This document shows positions 53,995-61,967 of a stretch of 64,000 nt of DNA, piece by piece. The stretch lies in the NCBI RefSeq assembly GCF_038002165.1, contig NZ_JBBOBR010000001.1, positions 2,728,001-2,792,000 on the forward strand, given 5' to 3'. The notes beneath the pieces were generated by a model, which saw only the letters and a list, made by a program, of their open reading frames with translations, did not search any database and was not told where the DNA came from. This DNA is from Cytobacillus sp. FSL H8-0458 (GTDB taxonomy: Bacteria > Bacillota > Bacilli > Bacillales > Cytobacillaceae). The position numbers and the translations under genes were made by a program. The number at the start of each line of letters is the position of its first letter. Position 1 is the stretch's first letter.

Positions 53995-54849
53995 TTATTC
54001 AACAAATAACTTCTGATCAGCGTATAAGATTTCCAGTTCCTGCTGTCTTTTGGCAATCCTTTCACGATCCTGTTCATCGATACCCGCGATCAGCACTTCC
54101 AGTAAACAAATAACCGAAGCAATAGAATGATGTCCGGTATCCAGAAGTTCATCAGTAGTAAGTGTGACTGCAGCCATTTGTCCGATCGGCGAAAGCTGTC
54201 GATCTGTAATGGCAATTATCCTGGAGCCCTTCCTCTCAGCAAATGAAGCCAGCTTTATAGTTTCCTTTCGATAGCGAGGGAAAGAAAAAATGACAACTGC
54301 TGACTGTTCTGTCAAATCACACACATCCTCAGGTAGAAATCCATGAGGGCCTGTGATATAAACATTTACCCTCATTTGTTTAAGAGTGTAATAGAACCAG
54401 TATGCGGCCGCAAAAGAGCTGCCAAAACCCCCAATATAAACCCTGTCTGCCTGAATTAAGAGATCAATTGCTTTCCAAAGCTCTCTTTCATCAACCTGAT
54501 CAAGCAATTGCCGAAGTATTTTCCTCTCTTGATCAATGACTCTCTTAAACAGGTTCTCTTTCGCTGCATTTATTATGTAAGAATCACGTTCATCTGCAGC
54601 ATGCTGTTTCCCTGTCAGCCAGTCTTTTCTGATTTGTTCCTGCATTTGGGAAAAACCGCTGAACCCAAGTGCGTACGCAAGCCGAATGACCGTTGTCTCA
54701 CTGACTCCTGCATTTCTTCCAACTTGAAATGCTGTTAACAACACCGCTTCATTAGCGTGCTCCATTATAAATTCAGCTGCTTTCCTCTGTCCTGGCGAGA
54801 GGGACGAATAGCTTTCTTTAATCATCTGGTTCATTGTTTTCTTATCCAT
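53995..54849 (-). CDS. MurR/RpiR-family transcriptional regulator
   Basis: A 284-residue regulator with an N-terminal HTH_6 domain (NAGVSETTVIRLAYALGFSG, about 45-64) and a C-terminal SIS domain (VYIGGFGSSFAAAYWF, about 137-152) that normally binds phosphosugars. ATG follows GAGGAG. It is the first gene of the operon. Motifs of the form GAAnnnCTTC upstream are candidate operators for it. Confidence 0.92.
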   Translation of the reverse strand: MDKKTMNQMIKESYSSLSPGQRKAAEFIMEHANEAVLLTAFQVGRNAGVSETTVIRLAYALGFSGFSQMQEQIRKDWLTGKQHAADERDSYIINAAKENLFKRVIDQERKILRQLLDQVDERELWKAIDLLIQADRVYIGGFGSSFAAAYWFYYTLKQMRVNVYITGPHGFLPEDVCDLTEQSAVVIFSFPRYRKETIKLASFAERKGSRIIAITDRQLSPIGQMAAVTLTTDELLDTGHHSIASVICLLEVLIAGIDEQDRERIAKRQQELEILYADQKLFVE

Positions 54850-54869
54850 GCCGGCTCCTCATGAATAGT

Positions 54870-55148
54870 GAAGGAAAAACTTCTTATGCAAAGTATAAAG
54901 CATGAAATGCTTCTTAAACAAGAAGTTTTCTACTATTCAAAATTATTTTTATTTACATTTTGTTTAGAAATTTATTCTTTTATGTGAAGGTAATCCTTCT
55001 TTTAGTAAATTTTAAAGGATGAAATACTTCTTTAGCAAGAGAAAGATGTATTTTTAAAAACGTAAATTTATTTTTATGCATAAAACCATACTAAGGTATT
55101 TCCTTATAGATGGATAACTTAAAAAATAATTATCAATGGAAATCCTTC
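54870..55148. promoter_or_regulatory. Cluster of GAA..CTTC motifs on a degenerate tandem duplication
   Basis: GAAGGAAAAACTTC (54870-54883), GAAATGCTTC (54904-54913), GAAGGTAATCCTTC (54986-54999), GAAATACTTC (55021-55030) and GAAATCCTTC (55139-55148). The first pair and the second pair recur at a step of 116-117 bp, and the surrounding sequence is similar. This looks like a diverged repeat of about 117 bp holding regulator sites, in the space between rpiR and the PTS gene. Confidence 0.65.
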
Positions 55149-55178
55149 GTTATCCTTAAACGTCTTAAACATTTTTAC

Positions 55179-55190
55179 GCAAACGGTTGC
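55179..55190. promoter_or_regulatory. LacI-family-type operator before the PTS gene
   Basis: GCAAACGGTTGC, a near palindrome like MalR-type operators, lies at a possible -35 (TTGCAT) with TATTTT 17 bases downstream. It suggests sugar control by a LacI-family repressor encoded elsewhere. Confidence 0.5.
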
Positions 55191-55347
55191 ATCATTTTCC
55201 TGCCCGTGTTATTTTAAGATAATAATAAAGCTAAATAGTATTTTCATAGAATAAATCCATGCATTCATCGAAATTTTTTCGTGAAATTATGGGAATGCTT
55301 TTTTAGCCCATCTAATGAAAGCCCATACAATAAGGGAGAGAAGAACA

Positions 55348-56988
55348 ATGAAAAAATTATTTTCTTTTGATTTCTGGCAAAAGTTTGGGAAGGCATTACT
55401 TGTAGTAGTGGCCGTAATGCCAGCTGCAGGCATTATGATTTCACTTGGCAAGCTTGTTGGCATGACAGGTACTGACATAGCATTTGTGCAAGCGATTGCA
55501 CGAGTTCTGGAGGATATCGGCTGGGCCATTATTACAAATCTTCATATCTTATTTGCAGTTGCAATTGGCGGTTCCTGGGCTAAGGAACGTGCAGGCGGAG
55601 CGTTTGCAGCTCTTATTGCTTTCATTCTGATAAATAGAATTACAGGCGCTATATTCGGTGTAAAGTCCGACATGTTAGGTAATTCCGAGGCCACGGTAAA
55701 ATCCCTGTTTGGACAAGATCTCATTGTACCGGACTATTTCACTTCTGTTTTAGGCGCACCAGCATTAAATATGGGAGTATTCGTCGGGATTATCTCAGGT
55801 TTTCTTGGCGCAAATTTATTTAACAAGTATTATAACTATGATAAATTGCCAAATTCACTTTCCTTTTTTAATGGAAAGCGATTTGTACCCTTCACTGTAA
55901 TCGGCGGCTCTGTTGCAGCAGCCTTGGTCTTATCAATTGTTTGGCCATTTATTCAAGGATTATTAAATGATTTCGGACAATGGATTGCTACATCACGGAA
56001 TACAGCACCAGTTATCGCTCCATTTGTTTTTGGCGCACTGGAAAGATTGCTTCTTCCATTCGGATTGCACCATATGCTGACTGTACCAATTAATTATACA
56101 GAGCTCGGCGGAACTTACAAAATCCTGACAGGCTCTAATGCAGGTTCAACGGTCGCTGGACAAGATCCTCTATGGCTTGCATGGATTGCGGACCTGAATA
56201 ACTTTTTGGCTGCAGGAGATACAGAAAGCTATAAGCAATTGCTGAATGACGTTACCCCTGCCCGCTTTAAAGTAGGCCAAATGATTCTGTCCGCTGCGGC
56301 CTTAATGGGAATTGCGCTTGCAATGTACCGCAATGTAGATCCTGAGAAAAAGAAGAAATACAAATCGATGTTCTTCTCCGCTGGTTTGGCAGTATTCTTA
56401 ACTGGAGTAACAGAACCGATTGAATTTATGTTCATGTTTGCTGCTCCACTTCTTTATATCGTGTATGCAGTTATGACAGGTCTGGCATTTGCAGTCGTTG
56501 ATATTATTAATATCCGTGTTCATTCTTTTGGCATCATTGAATTGATTACAAGAACACCAATGATTATAAAAGCTGGCTTATGGCTGGATCTTGTAAACTT
56601 TGTAATTGCGTGCCTTGTATTCTTCGGACTAAACTTTGGAGTTGCAAATTTTATGATCAGAAAATTCAACTTTCCTACACCAGGACGCAATGGAAACTAT
56701 ATCGAAGAAGAAAATACTGCTTCATCTTCTGATACTTCAGTCAAGAAAAATTCGCTGGCTCCTGTGTTAATCGAATTATTAGGCGGAAAAGAAAATATTG
56801 AAGATGTTGATGCCTGTATGACCCGCTTGCGTGTCACAGTCAAGGACACTTCATCAGTTGCTGGTGAACAGGACTGGAAGAGAAATGGAGCTTTAGGTCT
56901 TATCGTTAAAGACAAAGGCGTCCAGGCAATTTATGGACCAAAAGCAGATGTCCTTAAATCTGATATACAAGACCTTCTGGGAGCTTAA
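55348..56988 (+). CDS. PTS EIIBC permease, glucose/maltose type
   Basis: A 546-residue sugar permease. ATG at 55348 follows AAGGGAGAG; 11 upstream codons are discarded. EIIC opens FWQKFGKALLVVVAVMPAAG and contains AIGGSWAKERAGGAFAALIA, LLLPFGLHHMLTVPINYTEL and GVTEPIEFMFMF. The C-terminal EIIB has phospho-Cys in VDACMTRLRV. It resembles streptococcal PtsG/MalT permeases more than B. subtilis MalP. No EIIA is fused or adjacent. It is followed three bases later by a phosphatase-family gene. Confidence 0.9.
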   Translation: MKKLFSFDFWQKFGKALLVVVAVMPAAGIMISLGKLVGMTGTDIAFVQAIARVLEDIGWAIITNLHILFAVAIGGSWAKERAGGAFAALIAFILINRITGAIFGVKSDMLGNSEATVKSLFGQDLIVPDYFTSVLGAPALNMGVFVGIISGFLGANLFNKYYNYDKLPNSLSFFNGKRFVPFTVIGGSVAAALVLSIVWPFIQGLLNDFGQWIATSRNTAPVIAPFVFGALERLLLPFGLHHMLTVPINYTELGGTYKILTGSNAGSTVAGQDPLWLAWIADLNNFLAAGDTESYKQLLNDVTPARFKVGQMILSAAALMGIALAMYRNVDPEKKKKYKSMFFSAGLAVFLTGVTEPIEFMFMFAAPLLYIVYAVMTGLAFAVVDIINIRVHSFGIIELITRTPMIIKAGLWLDLVNFVIACLVFFGLNFGVANFMIRKFNFPTPGRNGNYIEEENTASSSDTSVKKNSLAPVLIELLGGKENIEDVDACMTRLRVTVKDTSSVAGEQDWKRNGALGLIVKDKGVQAIYGPKADVLKSDIQDLLGA

Positions 56989-56990
56989 CA

Positions 56991-57776
56991 ATGAAATTAT
57001 TAACTCTCAACTGTCACTCATGGCAGGAGGAACAGCAGCTCGAAAAAATTAAAATTCTTGCTGAGGCTATTAAAGAAAACCGCTATGATGTCATCGCTCT
57101 GCAGGAGGTCAGCCAGCATATCAAAGCCCCTTTGAAAGACGGCCATATCAGAGAAGATAATTATGCACTGCTGTTAATAGAAGAATTGAGAAAAATAGGT
57201 GTGGAAGATTACGTTTTCAAATGGGATTTTTCACATATTGGCTATGATATTTACGAAGAGGGTCTTGCAATATTGACAAAGCATGAAATAAAGGAGGATT
57301 TTTCCTTCTTTATTACCCAAAATAAAAACCAGGCACATTGGAAGACACGAAAAATTGTTGGTGTTAAATTAGTTTACAAAAACAGACCAATTACCTTTTA
57401 TTCTTGTCACCTTGGCTGGTGGGATGATGAAGAGGAATCCTTTAAATTTCAGGCTGAATCTCTTCTTGCACATGCATCTAAAGATAAACCCGCCATTTTT
57501 ATGGGTGATTTCAACAGCTCGGCGTATGTCCGCAATGAAGGTTATGACTTTCTCATAGGCAAAGGACTTTATGACACTTTTGAATTAGCAGACAAGAAGG
57601 ATTCAGGAGTGACGGTTAAAGGCAAAATTGCCGGCTGGGACGAAAATAAACATGAGATGCGCATCGACTTGATTTTATCATCGTTTCCGATCCATCCAAA
57701 ATATTCCCGAGTTATTTTTAATGGCCCAAACAAACCCATCATTTCCGATCATTATGGAGTGGAAATTGAAATTTAG
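56991..57776 (+). CDS. Endonuclease/exonuclease/phosphatase-family protein
   Basis: A 261-residue metal-dependent phosphoesterase of the EEP fold. Motifs are LTLNCHSW, IALQEVSQ, SCHLGWWDD, MGDFNSS, MRIDLILSS and the final SDHYGVE. The family covers DNases, sphingomyelinases and sugar-phosphate or inositol phosphatases. No signal peptide is present. It is translationally close to the PTS permease (two-base gap), so a cytoplasmic role on a phosphorylated sugar product is possible but unproven. Confidence 0.88.
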   Translation: MKLLTLNCHSWQEEQQLEKIKILAEAIKENRYDVIALQEVSQHIKAPLKDGHIREDNYALLLIEELRKIGVEDYVFKWDFSHIGYDIYEEGLAILTKHEIKEDFSFFITQNKNQAHWKTRKIVGVKLVYKNRPITFYSCHLGWWDDEEESFKFQAESLLAHASKDKPAIFMGDFNSSAYVRNEGYDFLIGKGLYDTFELADKKDSGVTVKGKIAGWDENKHEMRIDLILSSFPIHPKYSRVIFNGPNKPIISDHYGVEIEI

Positions 57777-57783
57777 CCATATG

Positions 57784-57815
57784 AAAATCCCTGACAATGG
57801 AATCAGGGATTTTCG
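57784..57815. terminator. Bidirectional terminator
   Basis: AAAATCCCTGA, loop of eight bases, TCAGGGATTTT. It abuts the next minus-strand stop. Confidence 0.88.
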
Positions 57816-58280
57816 TTATACCGTCAGCCTGTAAACCGGTTCGGAATGAAATGCCTGAAAAATCTCACCTGTCGGTTCAAAACCAACTTTCTCATATACA
57901 CGAATAGCAGACTCGTTCTCCTTGATGACAGATAGGTAGATTTCAGCACACCCATATTTTTCTTTCATTTCCTCAATTACAAGTTTAATAGCCGGTATAC
58001 CATAGCCTTTCCTCTGAAATTGATGTCCAAGCATCAGGCTGACAAGTTCATAGCGGTCATGCTCTTTATCCAGACCATGAGTCGCAAAGCCAATTAATGA
58101 TTCACTATCGTATATAGCTTTACAGGTCCAGCCATTGACTGAAGCCAGAGCAATGAAAAAAGCATTCGAACCGACAAACCTTTCGAAAATTTGAAACTTC
58201 TTTTCCTGCTCTTCCTCAGATTTCAAATTAATAATCTCAAAAAAATTTTTCTCTGTAACAGGTTTCAACATCAAGTCCAT
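57816..58280 (-). CDS. GNAT-family N-acetyltransferase
   Basis: A 154-residue acetyltransferase of the spermidine/BltD-like group. The acetyl-CoA loop is MLGHQFQRKGYGIPAIKLVI, and the C-terminal VIKENESAIRVYEKVGFEPT is typical of GNATs. ATG follows GGGAGCGG. It is monocistronic; substrate unknown. Confidence 0.88.
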   Translation of the reverse strand: MDLMLKPVTEKNFFEIINLKSEEEQEKKFQIFERFVGSNAFFIALASVNGWTCKAIYDSESLIGFATHGLDKEHDRYELVSLMLGHQFQRKGYGIPAIKLVIEEMKEKYGCAEIYLSVIKENESAIRVYEKVGFEPTGEIFQAFHSEPVYRLTV

Positions 58281-58359
58281 TTCCGCTCCCTATCCTCTCG
58301 TTCTAAAATATTTACTAAGATAAGATTCGCAATTCCAGTCATAAATTCCTTTTGAAATA

Positions 58360-58399
58360 GAAAAAGCCTCCCTGCTTACTTAACACAGGGAGACTCTTG
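58360..58399 (-). terminator. Terminator of the proline dehydrogenase gene
   Basis: On the minus strand GAGTCTCCCTG, loop about 11 bases, CAGGGAGGCTTTTT. Confidence 0.88.
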
Positions 58400-58412
58400 C
58401 TCATTATTTTTT

Positions 58413-59378
58413 TCACTTTTTTGTCAATCTGCCTAAAAGGAAAGCTCCTGCTGCTACACCAATCACAGTATTCGTTTTCTTAGTAAATACCTGCTTGGCA
58501 ACAAGGTTTAAGTTCTGCGGCCGTTCTGCCAGGCGCCTCATGAAATAACCGTACCAGTCATGTCCAAAAGGAACATATGTGCAGAAATTATAGCCCTCAC
58601 CAGCAAGCTTCAGCTGCATATCCTTGCGGAAGCCATAGAGCATTTGAAATTCAAATTTATCTTTAGGGATATTATTAGCCCTTACAAAATCTTTTACATG
58701 GTTAATTACATTATGGTCATGTGTTGCAATTGACGTGAATTTGCCATTAAGCAAATGCCATTCTATTAATTTTATAAAGTTAGCATCAATGTCATTTTTA
58801 TCCTGATAAGCAATTTCTTCAGGCTCCTTGTAAGCACCTTTTACAATCCGCAGACGATAATCCTGATATTTCTTAAGGTCTTCTTCAGCATCAAGGAAAT
58901 ATGCCTGAATGACTGTACCGAAATTATTGTATTCCTTGGATAGTTCATCCAAAATGTCAAAGGAAGGCTGCAAACGCTTGGAGTCTTCCATATCCATATT
59001 CACAAAAATACCATAATGGTTTGCTCTCTCTACTATCTCCCTAACATTTTCAAGGCAGAAAGAGTAGTCAATATCAAGGCCTAATTGAGAAGGCTTTAAA
59101 GAGATATGTGCATCCACATGATTTTCATGAATGGCCTCTATCACTTCTATTATTTGTTTTTTCGCTTCTGCCGCCTCTTCTTTTTTATATACAAATTCCC
59201 CGAGGTTATCGACAGTACAAGAGATGCCATGATCGTTAAGCTCTTTTATGCTCTGAATAGCTTCTTCTAAATTTGTCCCAGCAACTACATTCTGCGCACC
59301 CAATTTCAATCCATATTTCTTTGCAGCGCTATTCAGAAATTCGTTCTGGGAAAGGCCTATAAACAGATCTTTCAACAT
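58413..59378 (-). CDS. Proline dehydrogenase
   Basis: A 321-residue FAD-dependent TIM-barrel enzyme that oxidises proline to pyrroline-5-carboxylate. Blocks are HISLKPSQLGLDID, FVNMDMEDSKRLQPSFDIL, RIVKGAYKEPEEIAY, ATHDHNVINH, FEFQMLYGFRKDMQ and the C-terminal GHDWYGYFMRRLAERPQN (proline-binding YxxRRxxE). ATG at 59378 is seven bases after AGGGGA. A weak hydrophobic tail (VIGVAAGAFLLGRLTKK) may touch the membrane. No P5C dehydrogenase is adjacent. Confidence 0.94.
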   Translation of the reverse strand: MLKDLFIGLSQNEFLNSAAKKYGLKLGAQNVVAGTNLEEAIQSIKELNDHGISCTVDNLGEFVYKKEEAAEAKKQIIEVIEAIHENHVDAHISLKPSQLGLDIDYSFCLENVREIVERANHYGIFVNMDMEDSKRLQPSFDILDELSKEYNNFGTVIQAYFLDAEEDLKKYQDYRLRIVKGAYKEPEEIAYQDKNDIDANFIKLIEWHLLNGKFTSIATHDHNVINHVKDFVRANNIPKDKFEFQMLYGFRKDMQLKLAGEGYNFCTYVPFGHDWYGYFMRRLAERPQNLNLVAKQVFTKKTNTVIGVAAGAFLLGRLTKK

Positions 59379-59533
59379 AGAAATATCCCCTAACTCTTGT
59401 AATTTCACAATAAAATTATAGCATAGATTTTCAATAAAAATTATTTTGTGAATTTTTATATTTTAACGATTCCCTATCACTGTTTCGTTAAAACATTGCA
59501 GGAGTTCCCAGTCCAAAAGAAAAAATTTTTTGG

Positions 59534-59567
59534 AACAAAAAAATGTCCGGCTATCGGCAGCCAGACA
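59534..59567 (-). terminator. Terminator of the tRNA-Val gene
   Basis: On the minus strand TGTCTGGCT, loop GCCGAT, AGCCGGACA, then seven T. Confidence 0.88.
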
Positions 59568-59576
59568 CTTTGAATA

Positions 59577-59649
59577 TGATTCCGACTGGGTTCGAACCAG
59601 CGACCTCTACCCTGTCAAGGTAGCGCTCTCCCAGCTGAGCTACGGAATC
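59577..59649 (-). tRNA. trnV: tRNA-Val (anticodon GAC)
   Basis: The 73-base cloverleaf has acceptor GATTCCG/CGGAATC and discriminator A. The D-arm is GCTC/GAGC, the anticodon stem-loop CTACC TTGACAG GGTAG with anticodon GAC, and the T-arm contains GGTTCGAACC. No CCA is encoded, so a nucleotidyltransferase must add it. It is a lone tRNA gene with its own promoter and terminator. Confidence 0.97.
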
Positions 59650-59684
59650 GTTATGATTATTTCCCCGTATTGGGGACAATATAA

Positions 59685-59713
59685 AATATACTTCTTTCTA
59701 ACATAAAAGTCAA
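59685..59713 (-). promoter_or_regulatory. SigA promoter of the tRNA-Val gene
   Basis: TTGACT (59708-59713), 17 bases, TATATT (59685-59690) on the minus strand. Confidence 0.85.
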
Positions 59714-59896
59714 TACCTATATTTCATCCAGAAACTATCAGATTAAGAGCTTAATATCCAGATTACATTCCCTTTACAAATTCGGCTTTTGTGCCTTAAA
59801 GGTATCTTTTTATGACTATATGCTTTATAATGCCCTCTATATGATTCTTTTGTTAAATGAATCAGACTATACAGGGTTACGGAAGGAGAATTATTA

Positions 59897-60661
59897 ATGA
59901 AGAAACTAATGTATCCCTTTTTACTAGTATTAATATCTGCCGTTTTAGCTGCTTGTGGAGCTGATGATGAAAGCAAGAGTGCAGATAAAAAAGAAGAACC
60001 TAAAACAGCGGAAACTGATCAGCAGGACCAGCAGAAGCAAATGGAAGAAATGCAAAAGAAAATGGACAAGCAAAAGCTTGATGAAGAAAAGACTGTTGCA
60101 GTAGTTAACGACCAGGAAATTCTTGGACGCGAATATAACAGTGTGCTTACTTCATCACAAATGATGTATCAGCAAATGGGACAAGATCCTACTACCAAGG
60201 ATGCTGCAGAGAAAATTAAGAATCAGACACTTGACAGTTTAGTGGGCCAGACACTTCTTCTCCAGGAGGCTGATAAAAAAGGCTATAAAGCTTCTGATGA
60301 AGAAGTCAAAAAGCAGCTCGAAGAAACAAAAGGACAATTCAAGGATGATAAGGAATTCGAAACAGCAATGAAGCAGGCTGGCCTTAATCCCAATTCATTA
60401 GAAAAGGAAATTGCCAATAATATTAAATATACGAAATACATCGATGGCGAGATTAAACCTGAGAAAGTTACAGATGCTGAAATTCAAAAATTCTATGAAG
60501 AATATGCCAGCCAGGGTGGTGCTGAAGGACAGGAGCCCCCTAAATTGGAAGAAGTAAAACCACAGATCAAACAGCAGCTCGAACAGCAAAAACAGCAGGA
60601 AATGCTCGTTAAGCATGTAGAAGAATTGAAGAAAAATGCAAAAATTGATATTAAGGTATAA
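59897..60661 (+). CDS. SurA-N-domain lipoprotein without PPIase domain
   Basis: A 254-residue lipoprotein with lipobox LAAC (Cys20). A Gln/Lys/Glu-rich linker (residues about 25-65) leads to a SurA N-terminal chaperone domain (VAVVNDQEILGREYNSVLTS, LDSLVGQTLLLQEADKKGY) and a helical end (EEVKPQIKQQLEQQKQQEML). The parvulin prolyl isomerase domain found in PrsA is missing. It may be an extracytoplasmic folding factor without isomerase activity. It has its own terminator. Confidence 0.9.
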   Translation: MKKLMYPFLLVLISAVLAACGADDESKSADKKEEPKTAETDQQDQQKQMEEMQKKMDKQKLDEEKTVAVVNDQEILGREYNSVLTSSQMMYQQMGQDPTTKDAAEKIKNQTLDSLVGQTLLLQEADKKGYKASDEEVKKQLEETKGQFKDDKEFETAMKQAGLNPNSLEKEIANNIKYTKYIDGEIKPEKVTDAEIQKFYEEYASQGGAEGQEPPKLEEVKPQIKQQLEQQKQQEMLVKHVEELKKNAKIDIKV

Positions 60662-60668
60662 GTATCAT

Positions 60669-60700
60669 TGAACAGCTCTCGTTATCGGGAGCTGTTTTTC
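60669..60700 (+). terminator. Terminator of the SurA-like gene
   Basis: AACAGCTC, loop about ten bases, GAGCTGTTTTTC. Confidence 0.85.
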
Positions 60701-60801
60701 TATGTTTCAAGATTTGTTTAATCATAATGGCACTTAATGGATATATTCTTCCCCTTGAGTAATTATTTAAATGCTGTAATATGTATTGGGGAGGATTCTA
60801 C

Positions 60802-61416
60802 ATGATTAAACACACTACATTGATTCAAATAATTGCAGGTTATTTAATTCTCACTCTCGGTGTTTCACTAATCATCTTATCCAGTCTTGGTGCAGGTGCC
60901 TGGGACACTGTTTATGTTGGACTTTTTAATCAGTTCGGTCTCACCATTGGAACATGGTCATTCCTGGTCACGGCTTCCCTTATATTTTTCAATGCCGTAC
61001 TCTCTTGGGAAAAACCGCAGTTTAAATCATTCATTGGAACCATTTTAGCGAGTCTGGGGATCGATTTTTGGATGGAGCTTGTTTTTAGCAGCTTCACCGT
61101 TACACACTTTCCCTATCAGATACTTGCCTTCATTACTGGTATTATACTTCTGGGTTTCGGAGTATCTATCTATATCCGACCGCAATTATTCAGCGGCCCC
61201 ATTGATGGATTAATGATCGCAACTGCCAAAAGGCTCAATATCAGCATGAAGACCGCACGTATTATTAATGAATTGTTAGCATTGGCCATTGGCCTTCTCT
61301 TAGGCGGTCCGGTCGGATTGGGTACTTTGTTTGTAGCCATCTTTTTAGGCTATGCCATACAATACGGGACTGTCCTTCTAAATCACTTAAAAGATAAGGG
61401 ATTAAAGATTATTTAA
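60802..61416 (+). CDS. YczE/YyaS/YitT-family membrane protein
   Basis: A 204-residue protein with five helices. The opening GYLILTLGVSLIILSSLGAG and then AWDTVYVGLFNQFGLTIGTW, with IYIRPQLFSGPIDGLMIATA and GGPVGLGTLFVAIFLGYAIQ later, are typical of the YczE type. ATG at 60802 follows GGGGAGG at seven bases. In B. subtilis YczE influences bacillaene/surfactin-type synthesis; that cannot be assumed here. Confidence 0.88.
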   Translation: MIKHTTLIQIIAGYLILTLGVSLIILSSLGAGAWDTVYVGLFNQFGLTIGTWSFLVTASLIFFNAVLSWEKPQFKSFIGTILASLGIDFWMELVFSSFTVTHFPYQILAFITGIILLGFGVSIYIRPQLFSGPIDGLMIATAKRLNISMKTARIINELLALAIGLLLGGPVGLGTLFVAIFLGYAIQYGTVLLNHLKDKGLKII

Positions 61417-61443
61417 AAGGCTTCATTAATGAAGTCTTTTTTT
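61415..61443 (+). terminator. Terminator of the YczE-type gene
   Basis: AAAGGCTTCAT, two-base loop, ATGAAGTCTTTTTTT. Confidence 0.82.
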
Positions 61444-61446
61444 ACG

Positions 61447-61497
61447 CGAACATTTATTCGCATTCTACTTGATTAAGAACGTGCGTTCGTTTATAAT
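61447..61497 (+). promoter_or_regulatory. LexA-controlled promoter
   Basis: TTGATT (61469-61474), 17 bases, TATAAT (61492-61497). Inside the spacer lies AGAACGTGCGTTCG (61476-61489), one base from the LexA/DinR box CGAAC-N4-GTTCG. A weaker CGAACATTTATTCG lies at 61447-61460. Confidence 0.78.
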
Positions 61498-61525
61498 GTA
61501 AATAAAAGTAAGGAGGGATTTCTCT

Positions 61526-61744
61526 ATGAAAGGAATTCTTTATCGAGCTATGGAAGAGAGAAAGCCTGTGGAAATCATTTATCTCTCCAAACGCAATTCA
61601 TTTACACAAAGAAAAATTTTAATCAAAGAACTTCGAGGCAGCACGATATTAGCCTATTGTTTATATAGAAAACAAATGCGCATCTTCAACTTGAACCATA
61701 TCATGTCCATTTTGCCCGAAAAGAAAGCTCGCCAGATCAGCTAA
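61526..61744 (+). CDS. Small WYL-like protein, putative SOS gene
   Basis: A 72-residue protein with the pattern MEERKPVEIIYLSKRNSFTQ, then ELRGSTILAYCLYRKQMRIF and NLNHIMSILP. This resembles a trimmed WYL ligand/nucleic-acid-binding domain, without the usual HTH. ATG follows AAGGAGG. A LexA-type box in its promoter predicts DNA-damage induction. It is monocistronic. The family call is tentative. Confidence 0.75.
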   Translation: MKGILYRAMEERKPVEIIYLSKRNSFTQRKILIKELRGSTILAYCLYRKQMRIFNLNHIMSILPEKKARQIS

Positions 61745-61767
61745 AAGACCAGTTCACTTCAATCATC

Positions 61768-61806
61768 AAGCCTGTATTTCACAGAAGAAGTACGGCTTTT
61801 TATTTT
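61768..61806 (+). terminator. Terminator of the WYL-like gene
   Basis: AGCCTGTATTTC, short loop, GAAGTACGGCT, then TTTTTATTTT. Confidence 0.8.
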
Positions 61807-61865
61807 GCCTCCTTCCCGATTATCGGCCATAGCGGCCAAGAAGCCTGACAGACCCAGCAGCAGAA

Positions 61866-61905
61866 GCAAAAAGGAAGGATCTCATTGAGCATCCTTCCTT
61901 TTTTT
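61866..61905. terminator. Terminator of the TRAP gene (bidirectional)
   Basis: AAAAAGGAAGGAT, loop of about ten bases, ATCCTTCCTTTTTTT. It works for the minus-strand TRAP gene. Confidence 0.85.
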
Positions 61906-61967
61906 ATATTTTTATTTTTTGTGCTTCGGGAACTGTCTGGCTCTAGCAAGTGAGTTTTTTTATTAAG

